Source: Verrucomicrobiales bacterium
GTDB lineage: Bacteria > Verrucomicrobiota > Verrucomicrobiia > Verrucomicrobiales > DEV007
Direction: 5' to 3'
DNA length: 64,000 nucleotides
NCBI GenBank assembly: GCA_002698785.1
Contig: PAAG01000049.1
Location: forward strand, 62,001 to 126,000
Below are positions 1 to 10,548 of this stretch, piece after piece (position 1 is the first letter of the stretch; each line of letters begins with the position of its first letter). The translations under genes were made by a program, and so were the position numbers. The notes beneath the pieces were generated by a model. The model saw only the letters and a program-made list of their open reading frames with translations, made no database searches and was not told where the DNA came from.

Positions 1-2
1 AG

Positions 3-794
3 CAGCTCCTGGAGAGCGAGCTATTCGGTCATGAACGTGGAGCTTTCACCGGCGCAATGGAGAGAAGAATCGGACGATTCGAAGAAGCCAACGGAGGCAC
101 ACTCTTTCTCGATGAGATCGGCGAGATCGATCTCAATGTGCAGGTCAAGTTGTTGCGCGCCATTGGCGAACGTACCATTGAACGCCTGGGCTCGAACAAG
201 CCGATCAAGGTCGATGTTCGCGTGGTAGCAGCAACGAACAAAGACCTGAGCGAGATGGTGAAGGAAGGGACATTTCGCGATGACCTTTTCTTTCGCCTGA
301 ATGTGGTGTCCATCCACATGCCTCCACTCCGGACACGGAAAGAAGACATCGTGCTTCTCGTTGATTCATTCCTGAAGGAGTTCGCCGAGGAGAATGGAAA
401 AGGCACCATGGAGTTGACCAACGACGCCCTCCAGCTACTGCTGGAATACGACTGGCCCGGTAACGTCCGAGAGCTGCGCACCGCAATCGAGCACGGGGTC
501 GTCATGGCCAACGGAAGCAAGATCGGAATCCGGCATCTTCCTACTTTCCTCACCGATGACTCCCATCGAGGATTTCGCCAGAAACCCGCTGCCGGCACTT
601 CGGCTCCCTCCACTAAGAGCGACGAGTCCCTCATCGATTCGGATGATCTAAACCTCGCCCGCATCGAGCAGAAAATGATCCGCATTGCCCTCGACCGCAC
701 GGGTGGCAATCGCACCGAGGCCGCTACATTACTGGGAATTTCCCGACGCACGATGCAGCGAAAACTCAAAGAGATGGGCCTCATCGATGGCTGA
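3..794 (+). CDS. sigma-54 dependent transcriptional activator, C-terminal part (5' truncated by window)
   Basis: Enhancer-binding activator of the NtrC/AtoC kind that uses ATP to open sigma-54 promoters. The frame is open from base 3, so the receiver domain and Walker A lie outside the window. Visible are the sigma-54 contact loop GAFTGA (fragment residues 13-18), Walker B (LFLDE, D37-E38), the sensor region [11 protein letters not shown], the conserved WPGNVREL segment, and a Fis-type helix-turn-helix in the last 30 residues ([20 protein letters not shown]). The family is normally about 450 residues; about 263 are here. A hairpin follows the stop codon within 10 bases. Regulon unknown; assignment of the family is secure. 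Confidence 0.93.
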   Translation, partial: QLLESELFGHERGAFTGAMERRIGRFEEANGGTLFLDEIGEIDLNVQVKLLRAIGERTIERLGSNKPIKVDVRVVAATNKDLSEMVKEGTFRDDLFFRLNVVSIHMPPLRTRKEDIVLLVDSFLKEFAEENGKGTMELTNDALQLLLEYDWPGNVRELRTAIEHGVVMANGSKIGIRHLPTFLTDDSHRGFRQKPAAGTSAPSTKSDESLIDSDDLNLARIEQKMIRIALDRTGGNRTEAATLLGISRRTMQRKLKEMGLIDG

Positions 795-801
795 ACGTGG
801 T

Positions 802-823
802 AAAATCGTCACTTTACGATTTT
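802..823 (+). terminator. hairpin after the sigma-54 activator, likely terminator
   Basis: Perfect 8-bp inverted repeat (AAAATCGT / ACGATTTT) with a 6-base loop, starting 8 bases after the stop and ending in T's. The stem is AT-rich, so termination is probably weak. Its right edge abuts a consensus -35-like TTGACA (823-828) that could serve the next gene, although no good -10 is seen at normal spacing. The repeat could instead be an operator. Confidence 0.45.
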
Positions 824-865
824 TGACAGCTATACGGACCAAACGCGATTAGACAGCCTGACATC

Positions 866-1120
866 ATGACTGACGACATCCCCGAAACTTCTGCAGCGCG
901 TAGACTCACAGCATATTCCTACCTGGTAGTATTCGCCAACGATGGGACAATCGATGAGGGGGAACTTGCCCTTCTCAAAAAGATCGCGCTCGAAGACCAC
1001 ATCGTCGATGAAGCAGAAAAAGATGTTCTTCGCCGAATCTTCTCTCGTGTCTCCAAAGACACGGTAACTGAGAAAGTCTGGGAAAAGATCGAGGCTTTCC
1101 GGTCGAAACACGAGATCTGA
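866..1120 (+). CDS. small TerB-like helical protein
   Basis: 84-residue acidic protein, predicted all-helical, without signal peptide or membrane segment. The pattern FANDGTIDEGELALLKKIAL, followed by a second acidic turn (VDEAEKDVL) and a helix, resembles the metal-binding repeats of TerB/DjlA-type domains, but it is half the usual TerB length, so the assignment is tentative. It lies 121 bases upstream of, and codirectional with, the AAA+ release-factor-like fusion gene and could be its partner. No catalytic motif is visible. Confidence 0.6.
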   Translation: MTDDIPETSAARRLTAYSYLVVFANDGTIDEGELALLKKIALEDHIVDEAEKDVLRRIFSRVSKDTVTEKVWEKIEAFRSKHEI

Positions 1121-1241
1121 TCCCGACTTCACTTTTCCCGGGACAAAACCTCATTACAGCCTTGCCCGGGCCAGTGGCAATTTCGTTGAATTGTGCCTTA
1201 TTCCCTCCCGAACCTGCTGGGAATTCCGCATTCTTTGACTC

Positions 1242-4127
1242 ATGCCGCTTGATGACAGCATCCGAAATACTCTGGAGAGTTACGGAATCGTTCGGGACGA
1301 TTTCGACGAGTTCCCCATAGCACTGGGATACGAGACCCAGGTCGATCAGCTGGTCGACCACATCGAGAAGTCGGCGAAAAAATCGCTCATTCTGATGGGC
1401 GAATCCGGAGTTGGTAAATCGACAATTCTGCGAGAGGCTTTTCGCCTTCTCAGCTATACCGGATGGAGCGTGGTAGAGACCTCGACGGCCGAGATCATGC
1501 GCGGCACGAGTTATCTGGGCGAGTGGCAGACCCGAACGACCCAGCTCGCCGACATAGCTTCCGCCGATCTGCAGGTGCTGATTTATGTGACGGACATTCA
1601 CAACCTTCGCGACACCGGAAAGAGTTCGGCAAGTAAGGACAACATGGCCGATGCCCTCATGCCCTATCTGCAGCGCGGAGACATTGTCCTGGTGGGAGAG
1701 TGCACGCCAGAAACCTTCCGCCACGGTTTCGAAAGCTCCCCTACTCTTCAAAGGCAAGTCAGTGTATTCCGAGTGCCTCCGGTAGAGAAAGAAAAAGCGA
1801 GAGAGATTCTCCACTCCGCCTACGAGACGATTCGGTCAGAATTTGAATCCACCTGCGGATGCAGCCTGGAACTCTCCGCAGTAACCCTGACAAGCCTCGA
1901 ACAACAGGGCGGGATCTACTTTCCCTCCATCGCTCAACCGGGCGCATCGATTGAGCTCCTCCGAAAAGTCGTGGAGACAAAACGAAGGGAGATCGAAGCA
2001 ATACCACAGAGAAAACGCCCCGCTGTCGTCGACCTGACGCAGGGTGATATCGTCAATACCCTGCACGAGATTTCCGGCCTGCCCGTTCATCTGCTCGACG
2101 ACCGAATTCCCCTCGATCTGAAAAAGACTCGTGAGTTTTTCGACACCCGTATTATCGGGCAGAACGAAGCCGTCACGACAGTGATCGACATCGTTACGTT
2201 AGTGAAGGCTGGACTTACCGATCCGGGCAAGCCGACCAGCATCATGATGTTCGCGGGGCCGACCGGTGTCGGCAAAACCGAGCTAGCCAAAGCACTCGCC
2301 GAATTCCTCTTCGGATCTCCGGATCGCATGATCCGTTGCGATATGTCCGAGTACAAGGACTACCACTCGTACGAGAAATTTATCGGTGCGAAGAGAGATG
2401 AGAATGATTCCACCAGCCTTATCAGCCAGGTTCGGCGCCAGCCATTCTCCGTTGTCCTACTCGACGAGGTAGAAAAAGCGAATCCCAACATTTTCGACGT
2501 GCTACTGCAGGCCTTCGATGACGGGCGACTAACCGATGCACAGGGAAATACCGGAGACCTGACCCAGACGATCATCATCATGACGTCGAACCTGGGAAGC
2601 GACCTTTCGGCTCCGCCGCCTGTGGGTTTCGATTCCGAACTCCCCGATTCATCCGAGCTTGTCGGCAAGGCGCTGCGCAATTTCTTCCGCCCCGAGTTTC
2701 TCAATCGCATCGATCACGTCGTTCGCTTCCAGCCGTTAAAACGCGAAGACATCCGCACCCTCGCAAAACGCGAACTGGGCAAAGCGCTTCTTCGAAACGG
2801 AATCGTGCGCCGAGAGCTTCGCGTAACCGTCGATCCCGAGGTCCACGATCTTCTGGCAGAGAAGGGCTACGATGCAAAATTCGGTGCTCGCCCGCTGCGC
2901 CGTCAGGTTGAGAAACTCGCCATTCTTCCCGTGGCGAGGGAGATCATTGCCCTGGAGGAGATGGACAAGGGCTCCCTTCTTCGCCTTCAGGTGAAAGAGG
3001 GGGCGATCGACGTCAATATCCTAGCAGACCGACAAACTCACACAGCGCGCAGAATTGCCGGAGGCGTCCCTGTAGAGGATCCGCTGCATGGAACAAAGAA
3101 GAAAATCCGCCCTGTCGATCTGGCGGAAACGCTGAAAAAATTCGAAGGCCATATCGAAGCCCTGGAAGACCGCAGTGACGAGGAGGAACTCGCCGAACGG
3201 AAATCCGAATTGCTTGCTCTATCAGGTAAAGCGGACTTCTGGGACGATCAAGCGAGGGCGCGCGAAGTCCTCAGTGATATCTACCGCCTTGAGAGATTGA
3301 TCGAAGCCATCGCAAAATCCAAGCAGCGGCACGAGGCCCTGACAAGGCAACTCGAAGCCATCCAGAGGAATCCAACCGAATCCGCGTTCAAGAAGCTCGC
3401 GCTCGACCTTCGCTCCCTCGGTCATTTCGTGGAACTCGTTCGCTTTGCCATGGAATGCCAGGATCGCGAAGACAGGCGCGACACCTTTATTGCGATTCGA
3501 CTGGTCGACGAATCATCTGAATCTGATCTGGTTTTCAAACTAGCAGAGACCTACCTGCAGTGGGCGTCTCGCATGCAGTATGGTTTTCGCGTGATTCACG
3601 AAGAAGAAGCCAACGCCACCTGCCTCCGGGAAGTGGTGCTCGAAATTTCCGGACCTGCTGCCCATGGCATTTTCCATGGCGAAGAAGGCGAGCACGAATT
3701 CGTGTTTGGGAAAACGAGCCGCCAGCCGCGGCGAAATCGCTTTGTCAGTGTTCGTGTCCTCGGCACCCCTGCCACGGAGGACTTGCAGTCAGTGCAGGTG
3801 AGAAAGAAAGCGGCGAAAGCGAAATCGCGATTTGGTAAGGGGATCCGCACCCGCACTACTGCCACGCAGGGGCAACGCAGCGTCGAGATACTCAATTCTT
3901 TCCAAGGCACCGAAGCTGATGAAACCGCCGAGGCACTCCTTGCAGCAGAGGTAGAGCACTGTGACAAATCGAAGGACTCTTCGACCGTCATTCGGAAATA
4001 TCAGATGAGCCCCACGGCCTCAATCAAAGACCAGCGGGTTCCTGATGTCGATATCTCACCACGCTCTTTCTGGCGTGGTGACATCGATGAGCTTCTCCAT
4101 GCCGTGATCTCTTCTCAGAGTGAATAG
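1242..4127 (+). CDS. ClpA/B-type double AAA+ ATPase fused to an RF2-like release-factor module
   Basis: 961-residue protein. Residues about 20-270 form a Clp D1-type AAA domain with Walker A GESGVGKS (53-60) and an altered Walker B, IYVTDIH (114-120), where Clp proteins have a D-E pair. Residues about 295-600 form an intact Clp D2-type AAA domain: Walker A GPTGVGKT (339-346), Walker B VVLLDEVEKA, sensor MTSNLGS, and the D2 small domain (GARPLRRQVE). The ClpB middle coiled coil and N-domain are absent. Residues about 620-961 follow the layout of class-I release factor 2: helical PCRF segment with the RF2-like FWDD (666-669), a GPAAHGIFHGEEGEHEFV stretch matching the RF2 core strand, then RFVSVRVL, then a segment aligning to the GGQ loop but reading QGQ (876-878), and a terminus (IKDQR...GDIDELL) matching RF2's. 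The RF2 codon-reading SPF tripeptide is not preserved. Known: Clp AAA+ rings unfold proteins and RF2 binds the ribosomal A site. Inferred: a ribosome-directed unfoldase that cannot hydrolyse peptidyl-tRNA. Confidence 0.85.
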   Translation: MPLDDSIRNTLESYGIVRDDFDEFPIALGYETQVDQLVDHIEKSAKKSLILMGESGVGKSTILREAFRLLSYTGWSVVETSTAEIMRGTSYLGEWQTRTTQLADIASADLQVLIYVTDIHNLRDTGKSSASKDNMADALMPYLQRGDIVLVGECTPETFRHGFESSPTLQRQVSVFRVPPVEKEKAREILHSAYETIRSEFESTCGCSLELSAVTLTSLEQQGGIYFPSIAQPGASIELLRKVVETKRREIEAIPQRKRPAVVDLTQGDIVNTLHEISGLPVHLLDDRIPLDLKKTREFFDTRIIGQNEAVTTVIDIVTLVKAGLTDPGKPTSIMMFAGPTGVGKTELAKALAEFLFGSPDRMIRCDMSEYKDYHSYEKFIGAKRDENDSTSLISQVRRQPFSVVLLDEVEKANPNIFDVLLQAFDDGRLTDAQGNTGDLTQTIIIMTSNLGSDLSAPPPVGFDSELPDSSELVGKALRNFFRPEFLNRIDHVVRFQPLKREDIRTLAKRELGKALLRNGIVRRELRVTVDPEVHDLLAEKGYDAKFGARPLRRQVEKLAILPVAREIIALEEMDKGSLLRLQVKEGAIDVNILADRQTHTARRIAGGVPVEDPLHGTKKKIRPVDLAETLKKFEGHIEALEDRSDEEELAERKSELLALSGKADFWDDQARAREVLSDIYRLERLIEAIAKSKQRHEALTRQLEAIQRNPTESAFKKLALDLRSLGHFVELVRFAMECQDREDRRDTFIAIRLVDESSESDLVFKLAETYLQWASRMQYGFRVIHEEEANATCLREVVLEISGPAAHGIFHGEEGEHEFVFGKTSRQPRRNRFVSVRVLGTPATEDLQSVQVRKKAAKAKSRFGKGIRTRTTATQGQRSVEILNSFQGTEADETAEALLAAEVEHCDKSKDSSTVIRKYQMSPTASIKDQRVPDVDISPRSFWRGDIDELLHAVISSQSE

Positions 4128-4128
4128 G

Positions 4129-5556
4129 TCACGCGAGGAGGTCGTGAATCACATGCCCTTCAACATCGCTGAGACGAACGTCGCGCCCCGCATAGCGGAA
4201 TGTCAGGTCTTCGTGCTCGACTCCCATCAGGTGAAGCACTGTCGCCCAGAGATCGTAAACGCTCATCTTGTTCTCCGTCACATGGTAACCGAACTCATCG
4301 GTGGCACCGTAAATTGATCCCGCTTTCGATCCTCCCCCTGCCATCCAGATGGAAAAGCCGAACGGATTATGGTCCCGACCATCACTCCCCTGACTGAACG
4401 GGGTCCTACCAAACTCTCCAGCCCAGATCACAAGAGTCTCGTCGAGCAATCCGCGCTGTTTCAAATCGGTCAATAATCCCGCGATCGGTTGATCGACCTG
4501 CTCCGACATATTGCGATGCCCTGACTCCAACCCGCCATGTTGGTCCCATGGATTTGCCGCCTGACTTCCGCCCGGCTTCTGGGGGAGACAGCTCAGTTCA
4601 ATAAAGCGAACTCCCCGCTCTACCAATCGCCGAGCCAAAAGAGCCTGACGCCCGTACGCGCGAGTCATGGGATTCTTTGCTTCAAAACCATAGAGCCGCT
4701 TCGTCGCATCCGACTCGCCGGTGATTTCGCACAGTTCCGGAACTGCGGACTGCATCCGGTAGGCCGTTTCGTAATTTCGAATGGCGGCTTCCACTTCAGC
4801 ATCGTGGCCGGTCTGAGTCATGAACTTCGAATCTACTGATCGAATGAAATCCAATCTCGAACGCTGGATTTCATCCCGCTCGCGAGGAAGGACGTTTCGC
4901 ACAGGCTCTTCCGCATCGACTTGAATCAATGAAGCCTGATGCTGTGCCGGCAGAAAACCACTACTCCACTGCCCCACCCCACCATGAGGAATACCGGACT
5001 CTCCGCTACGGAGAACGACGTAGCCAGGCAGGTTATTATTTTCCGTTCCGAGCCCGTAACTACACCATGCACCGGCACTGGGATGACCGATAAAGGGAAA
5101 ACCCGTATGGAAGAAGAAATTCCCCTGCGCGTGCTCATTGACGTTGCTCGTCATGGAGCGAATCACACACAGATCATCCGCACACTGTTCGCGAAGGTGG
5201 GGAAACATCGTTGAAATGGGAATCCCGCTTTGGCCGCTTTCTTTAAACTCAAACGGACTGCCGAAGATGTTCCCGTTGTTGTTGAACTGCGTCCGCTCGA
5301 CTTTTACTGGCATCGGCTGGCCATGCATCTCGCGCAGTTTTGGCTTCGGGTCGAAAGAGTCAATGTGAGAGACTCCCCCGGACATGTAGCAGAGAATGAC
5401 GTGCTTCGCCTTCGGTTTGAAATCGGGATTGGTCGCCATCTTCCCGATCGCCGCCGCTGAATTCTCACGCCCGAGCATTCCTGACAGAGCCATCATTCCG
5501 AACCCGGAACTCACCCGGCTCAGCATTTCTCTTCGTGAAGGGTTGAAAGTGTTCAT
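4129..5556 (-). CDS. DUF1501 secreted protein (sulfatase-fold)
   Basis: 475 residues. The N-terminus carries a twin-arginine-like signal ([20 protein letters not shown]), as in the DUF1501 family, which has an alkaline-phosphatase/sulfatase-like fold and is greatly expanded in planctomycetes and verrucomicrobia. Family landmarks seen are [17 protein letters not shown], the internal GEFGRTP motif and DHNPFGFS. The gene begins 4 bases after the end of the PSD1 cytochrome gene, the standard partner of DUF1501 proteins, so the two are cotranscribed and probably act together at the cell surface. Substrate is unknown; the genus-level literature suggests sulfated polysaccharide breakdown for such pairs. 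It ends tail-to-tail, 1 base from the AAA+ fusion gene. Confidence 0.9.
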   Translation of the reverse strand: MNTFNPSRREMLSRVSSGFGMMALSGMLGRENSAAAIGKMATNPDFKPKAKHVILCYMSGGVSHIDSFDPKPKLREMHGQPMPVKVERTQFNNNGNIFGSPFEFKESGQSGIPISTMFPHLREQCADDLCVIRSMTSNVNEHAQGNFFFHTGFPFIGHPSAGAWCSYGLGTENNNLPGYVVLRSGESGIPHGGVGQWSSGFLPAQHQASLIQVDAEEPVRNVLPRERDEIQRSRLDFIRSVDSKFMTQTGHDAEVEAAIRNYETAYRMQSAVPELCEITGESDATKRLYGFEAKNPMTRAYGRQALLARRLVERGVRFIELSCLPQKPGGSQAANPWDQHGGLESGHRNMSEQVDQPIAGLLTDLKQRGLLDETLVIWAGEFGRTPFSQGSDGRDHNPFGFSIWMAGGGSKAGSIYGATDEFGYHVTENKMSVYDLWATVLHLMGVEHEDLTFRYAGRDVRLSDVEGHVIHDLLA

Positions 5557-5560
5557 GGGA

Positions 5561-8500
5561 TTACTGGAGGTAGATAAATTCTTTCAGGTTGAAGATCGCA
5601 TGAGCGAGATCCTGCCATCGCCGCTCTTGAAGTGGCTGGTTAGAACCGAGCGCCACGAGTTTGTCCCGCCGGGATTCCAGCTCGGAGATTTTGGCTTCCA
5701 GAGCCGACCGTTTTTCCAGAGCTTCCGGGCTGAGCGCTTCTGTCACAGATCTTTCCGAAACGAACAATCTGGCCGAAGAAAACGATGCCATCACCTCGTC
5801 GGCCGCAAGAGCCCGATCATACAATCGCGCTTCAAAAATACGTCCCTGAATCGGCTTATTCCCCTGCACTCCTTTTCCGTGGCGAAGCCCGAAGAGAACC
5901 TCCGACTGGTTCGCCGGGTAGACTTTCACAGGCGCTTTTCGAATCGGATCCCCCCACTTCTCTCCATCACGATAGCAGGTGATCGTTCCGTCTTTTTCGT
6001 AGGTAATTGTCAGGTGCACTGGCCGCTCTAACGCTTCCATCTCGGCAGGCGCGCCGAAATCCAGAGTTCGAACGTGGCGTTCACTACCTGACAGCCATTC
6101 CCCGTTTTTGCGCTCCGCAAATACTATGCTGTCGAATTCGTTTCCTCCGAGATTTTGGACTGTCATTACGCCGCCGCCCTTCTGCGTGAGGTTGTCCAAT
6201 TGAACCACCGCCTCGAGCGTCTTCTCGGTAAGATCAACGTCCAACGGCTGAGTACTCACAAATCCATTTCCGTCTACTACGAGAGCGCCTTCCTCCAAGC
6301 GAGCTGTGCCGTGCAGAGTTCCGCTCATTTCCCCGACCTTGTCTGCCACATCATCTTCAAAATCCCAGAAAGCAACCGGCTCCAGCCCGATGGCAGGGAA
6401 GGCATCTTCACCCAACTCAGCAAAGGCTTTCTTTTTCTCTTCCAGCAGTCGAGCACGAACCGGATCGACGATTCCCGCGAGTGCCTCCCGTGCGTGAGAA
6501 AGCTCGCTCTCTATCTGGGTGAACTTCTCCGCATTCACGGCGTGATCTGCATCGATCGCCTCAAGAAATGCGATTGCCTTTTCGAGCTCCAGCTCACTCG
6601 GCTCCCGGTTCAGAGCCTTCAGGAACATCGTGCGGATTTTCTCTTTCTCGCTCGCTGTTTCAGGAAGTTTCTTTGCCCAACTACCCGCTTTCTTGATGAT
6701 AAACGGATCGTTCAAAAGAGTCAGTGACTGCGCGGGAACGTTTGTTGAATCCCTGCGACCTACCGTCGAAGCCGGAGTGGGGAAATCGAAGGTCGTCAGC
6801 AGCGGGTCGAGATTATTTCGCTTCACCTTGAGATAGATGGAGCGGCGGGGCGTGTCACCACCCACGGGTCCACCAAACATCTTCTCATCCAGATCACCTG
6901 ACACAGCCAGAATCGAATCGCGAATTGCCTCCGCTTCCAGACGCTGAACGGAATAGTGGGACAACAACTTGTTTCCCGGATCCTGCGCAAGGCTTTCCTT
7001 GCTCGGCAAACTCGCCTGCTGCCACGTATCCGAAAGAACGATTTCTCGGATGAGGGATTTCATCGACCAGTCCTGCTTCTCACGAAACTGCGAAGCGAGA
7101 TAATCCAGAAGCTCAGGATGAGAAGGCTCTTCCCCCAGGCGACCGAAATTATCCGCAGTGGGAACCAAACCCTGTCCGAACAGGTGATGCCAGATGCGAT
7201 TCACGATCACCCTTGCCGTAAAAGGGTTGTCGTCACGGAGCATATCGCGAGCGAAATCCAATCGTCCTGACCCAGACGGGTTATACGGCGTCGAATCAAG
7301 TTCCTCCAGAAACCTGCGAGGAACAGGATCGCCCGGTTCCTTATGATTGCCGCGAACAAAAAGTGGATAGTCTCGCCCAGGGCGCTCAATCAGCCCGGGC
7401 GCACGAGTCGGCTGAGGGATTTCCCCCTCAAGCTTTCGATACTCAACGACAAGCGCCTTCAAACTCCCTTTCAAGTCGCTCATGCGGTTTGGCAAAACAC
7501 CCGCTCGAACGATCCCATCCAGAAACAGCGCCTCGGAGTCCGTCAATTCCTGACCGGCTCCCCATTTTTCGATGACCAAAGCGAGAGCTCTTTGGTAATG
7601 CTGTACGCCTTCTTCAAAAGTCGTGGGGACTTTTGTTTCCCTACCAAAAACAGGAGCGAGTTTCTCATCTTTCGAAGGCGCAGGGGCCTCCGCACCCTTT
7701 TCTACCAACCAGGCCTCGCGGATTCCGAACCATGACCGCTCTTTGCTGCTGGTGTGAATTGGCGCCTCCCCTGCCGTCGTCAGTTCCAAGTGAACCCGGT
7801 CACCATCCCAGTAGTCCAATCGATCGTATTTCACCCATCGCCAATCCCCTTTTTCCAGCTCAGTGATTGGGTAAACGGTCCCACGACGAGGATAGTGCTG
7901 CACAGCGTAGCGGGCCGTGGCAGCATCTCCCGCGACCGATAGAAACAGGTCATACTTGCCGTCCAGATCGAGCGGTGGAGAGGCAAGCATACCGCGGTGT
8001 TTCGTTGAAAACTGGTGGGAATAGACTCCGGCAGGAAGCACCGACTGAATGACGGCATCGCCAGATCCCACCACAAATTCTCCGGCCCTGGCAAACGCAC
8101 TTTTTTCCAGACCTTCTCCAACAGCTGTCCATTCGGTCACTTCATCAGGATCAGACAATTCCCACTTCCGCCGAACCTTTGTTTCACTTTTCTTTTTGTC
8201 TGCTTCCGACTGACGATCATGATAACGCTGCTCAAACATCTTCCACCGCTCCGCCACATCTTCCGGCCCGTTCGCCGACTCCAGATAGTGTAACGCGTGA
8301 AGAACGTGTTCGGTCGAGAACGCCTCCTTGGCTGCCTTTTTCCAACGTTTGCTATCAGAAAAGCTCTGGCTCCAATACTTCGCGATCTCTTTCCTGATCT
8401 TCGGCTTCAGCTCCGCGAGAGCATCCCGATTCGTTTCCAACACTCCGGGAGCATCTACTGCAACCGTTGCCGGAAGAGCTGCGGTAAAGATGCCGAACAG

Positions 8501-9625
8501 AGAATAGTAATCCGCCTGACTGATCGCATCAAACTTGTGGTTATGGCAACGAGCACACGACACGGTTAGCCCCATAAATCCTTTGGTCACCGAGTTGATC
8601 TGATCGTCCGTAAAACGCACCCGTTCGTCCAGCGCATCGGTAGGAGCGAATCCGTGAAAGACCATTCGCAGGTGAGCCGTTCCGATAGCACTCTCATTGA
8701 GACCCAGCTCTTCGTTAATTCTTGGGTTTTCCAGGAGATCACCCGCGAGATGTTCGAGCACCAACTGGTCGTAGGGAATGTCCTCGTTCCAGGCACGAAT
8801 GAGATAATCTCGATATCTCCATGCGTGGGGAATGTCAGGATCGCCCTCACTGCCATGCGAATCCGCATAGCGAGTCCAATCCATAAAATGACGCGCCCAC
8901 TTTTCTCCAAAAGCAGGATCATCCAGATAGCTTGCGACCCGTTCTTTAATGGCTTTGTCAGGATCTTTTTCCCACGCGGCAAGGAATGCCTCGGACTCCT
9001 CCCTAGTTGGTGGAAGACCGACCAGATGAAAGGCAAGACGACGATGAAGTGTTCGCGGGTCAGCTTTGGGAGAAACGGACAATCCTTCCTCATTCAATCG
9101 TTTCTGGATGAATCGGTCGATGGGTTCTTCACTCGTCCCCACCTGAGGCACTTCCGGCTTTTTGATCGGTTGGAAGCTCCACCACTGGGCACGTCGAGCA
9201 GATATCGCTTCCCAGTTGGTATCTTTTTCCAACTGCTCTTTCGTCGGAGGAGCATCCCTCGGATCAGGAGCACCCATGGAAATCCACTTTCGGAAATCGC
9301 TCACGATCGACTCATCCAACTTTGCCCCGGCTTTCGGCATCTGGAGATCTTCCAGCTCGTGCGAGATAGTCTGCAAGAGAAGGCTCTGCTCAGGTGAGCC
9401 GGGCACAATCGCATCGCCAGACTCCCCTCCTTTTTGCCACCCAACTCGTGAATCGAGTAGCAGCCCTCCTTTCGACTTCGTTGCTTCCGAATGACACTCG
9501 TAACATTCCTGAGCCAGGATCGGACGAATCCGCGACTCGAAGAATTCGACTTCGTCCGGCTTCAGTTCCACTCCGAAGGCCGGAGCGAAGAGAAGCATTG
9601 TCAGGGTAAAAGCCAAACCTCTCAT
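5561..9625 (-). CDS. PSD1 / planctomycete cytochrome c protein with DUF1549, DUF1553 and LamG-like domain
   Basis: 1354-residue exported protein with a signal peptide (about residues 1-18). Order of parts: planctomycete cytochrome c domain with haem motif CYECH (41-45); DUF1549 (PSCyt2) from about residue 165, containing a second CxxCH (CARCH); DUF1553 (PSD1) from about residue 770 ([19 protein letters not shown]); and, inserted near the C-terminus (about 1120-1290), a concanavalin/LamG-like sandwich starting FWDFEDD. The LamG-like part suggests glycan binding. It overlaps the IclR gene by 4 bases (ATGA) and is followed after 4 bases by DUF1501, so the three form one operon. The reaction catalysed is unknown; two c-type haems imply periplasmic redox chemistry. 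Confidence 0.9.
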   Translation of the reverse strand: MRGLAFTLTMLLFAPAFGVELKPDEVEFFESRIRPILAQECYECHSEATKSKGGLLLDSRVGWQKGGESGDAIVPGSPEQSLLLQTISHELEDLQMPKAGAKLDESIVSDFRKWISMGAPDPRDAPPTKEQLEKDTNWEAISARRAQWWSFQPIKKPEVPQVGTSEEPIDRFIQKRLNEEGLSVSPKADPRTLHRRLAFHLVGLPPTREESEAFLAAWEKDPDKAIKERVASYLDDPAFGEKWARHFMDWTRYADSHGSEGDPDIPHAWRYRDYLIRAWNEDIPYDQLVLEHLAGDLLENPRINEELGLNESAIGTAHLRMVFHGFAPTDALDERVRFTDDQINSVTKGFMGLTVSCARCHNHKFDAISQADYYSLFGIFTAALPATVAVDAPGVLETNRDALAELKPKIRKEIAKYWSQSFSDSKRWKKAAKEAFSTEHVLHALHYLESANGPEDVAERWKMFEQRYHDRQSEADKKKSETKVRRKWELSDPDEVTEWTAVGEGLEKSAFARAGEFVVGSGDAVIQSVLPAGVYSHQFSTKHRGMLASPPLDLDGKYDLFLSVAGDAATARYAVQHYPRRGTVYPITELEKGDWRWVKYDRLDYWDGDRVHLELTTAGEAPIHTSSKERSWFGIREAWLVEKGAEAPAPSKDEKLAPVFGRETKVPTTFEEGVQHYQRALALVIEKWGAGQELTDSEALFLDGIVRAGVLPNRMSDLKGSLKALVVEYRKLEGEIPQPTRAPGLIERPGRDYPLFVRGNHKEPGDPVPRRFLEELDSTPYNPSGSGRLDFARDMLRDDNPFTARVIVNRIWHHLFGQGLVPTADNFGRLGEEPSHPELLDYLASQFREKQDWSMKSLIREIVLSDTWQQASLPSKESLAQDPGNKLLSHYSVQRLEAEAIRDSILAVSGDLDEKMFGGPVGGDTPRRSIYLKVKRNNLDPLLTTFDFPTPASTVGRRDSTNVPAQSLTLLNDPFIIKKAGSWAKKLPETASEKEKIRTMFLKALNREPSELELEKAIAFLEAIDADHAVNAEKFTQIESELSHAREALAGIVDPVRARLLEEKKKAFAELGEDAFPAIGLEPVAFWDFEDDVADKVGEMSGTLHGTARLEEGALVVDGNGFVSTQPLDVDLTEKTLEAVVQLDNLTQKGGGVMTVQNLGGNEFDSIVFAERKNGEWLSGSERHVRTLDFGAPAEMEALERPVHLTITYEKDGTITCYRDGEKWGDPIRKAPVKVYPANQSEVLFGLRHGKGVQGNKPIQGRIFEARLYDRALAADEVMASFSSARLFVSERSVTEALSPEALEKRSALEAKISELESRRDKLVALGSNQPLQERRWQDLAHAIFNLKEFIYLQ

Positions 9626-10428
9626 GCGCGCAACCTCGTTTCAATATTTCTCGCCGCCTTCTGACAAAGAGAAGCAAATTCGGGAAACTCTGTTTCGGTC
9701 AGTCGAGCGGCGGGAGCCATCACGGTGATCGCACCAACAGGCTGTTCGTAGACATCTCTTATCACGACGGCGACGCAGTGAATTCCCTCCACGCCCTCGG
9801 CTCTGTCGACGGCATAACCTTGAAGGCGAATGGTCTTGAGTTCTTTCTCAAGGTCCTCTCTGCGGCAAAGTGTGGTTGGAGTGAACGACTTGAGAGTCTT
9901 CCCTCGGCCACGATACCATTCCGAAAGGCGTTCTTCATTCCAAGATGCCAGAATCGCTTTTCCCGGCGCGCAGGAATAAAGAGGAACCCGCATACCGACT
10001 TCACCGCTCACTTGAAGAGCATGCGTTCCACGAAACTGCTCCAGCACGAGAGTCTTCCCATCGGCTTCCATGATGAGCTGTACCGTTTCGCCTGTCGCAT
10101 CCCGCAACTCTCGCAATGCTTCATGTGAGCAAAGAGCCAGACTCTTTTCACCCAGCCTGGGGGCGGACAGTTCGAGCAATCGCTGGCTCAGTGTGTAAAG
10201 TTTGTTGTCTTCTCGCTGCACGGCGAACCCCATCTGGACGAGGGTTTTTAAGATCCGGAATACCAGATTTTGAGTGAACCCGGATCGCCGAGATGCCTCT
10301 GAGGCGGACAATCCTTCCGGATGATGAGAAAGCAGGTCCAACAGGGCCAAGGTTTTCGCTCCCGTAGGAGACGGCATGGAATCGTAATCGATGCCTGCTT
10401 CGATGGAATCAGTGACAGAGCTTTTCAT
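9622..10428 (-). CDS. IclR-family transcriptional regulator
   Basis: About 268 residues. Winged helix-turn-helix (ALLDLLSHHPEGLSASEASRRSG... VFRILKTL) followed by an IclR effector domain with the family features GETVQLIMEADGK, LYSCAPGKAILA and GYAVDRAEGVEGIHCVAV. The start is set at ATG 10428; a GTG 13 codons upstream (10467) is also open but neither has a convincing ribosome site. The stop overlaps the PSD1 start (ATGA), so the regulator is transcribed with the cytochrome/DUF1501 pair and probably controls that operon in response to a small carbon metabolite. Confidence 0.9.
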   Translation of the reverse strand: MKSSVTDSIEAGIDYDSMPSPTGAKTLALLDLLSHHPEGLSASEASRRSGFTQNLVFRILKTLVQMGFAVQREDNKLYTLSQRLLELSAPRLGEKSLALCSHEALRELRDATGETVQLIMEADGKTLVLEQFRGTHALQVSGEVGMRVPLYSCAPGKAILASWNEERLSEWYRGRGKTLKSFTPTTLCRREDLEKELKTIRLQGYAVDRAEGVEGIHCVAVVIRDVYEQPVGAITVMAPAARLTETEFPEFASLCQKAARNIETRLRA

Positions 10429-10548
10429 CGTATAATAGACAATGCTCTCAAATAAGAATTCCGTCACTGGCGCATTTGGGCGTGTTTTGCTTGTAAAAGC
10501 TTAACAAAACAGAAACTTATGTGTTAAATTGAACAGCACTCCACTGCA

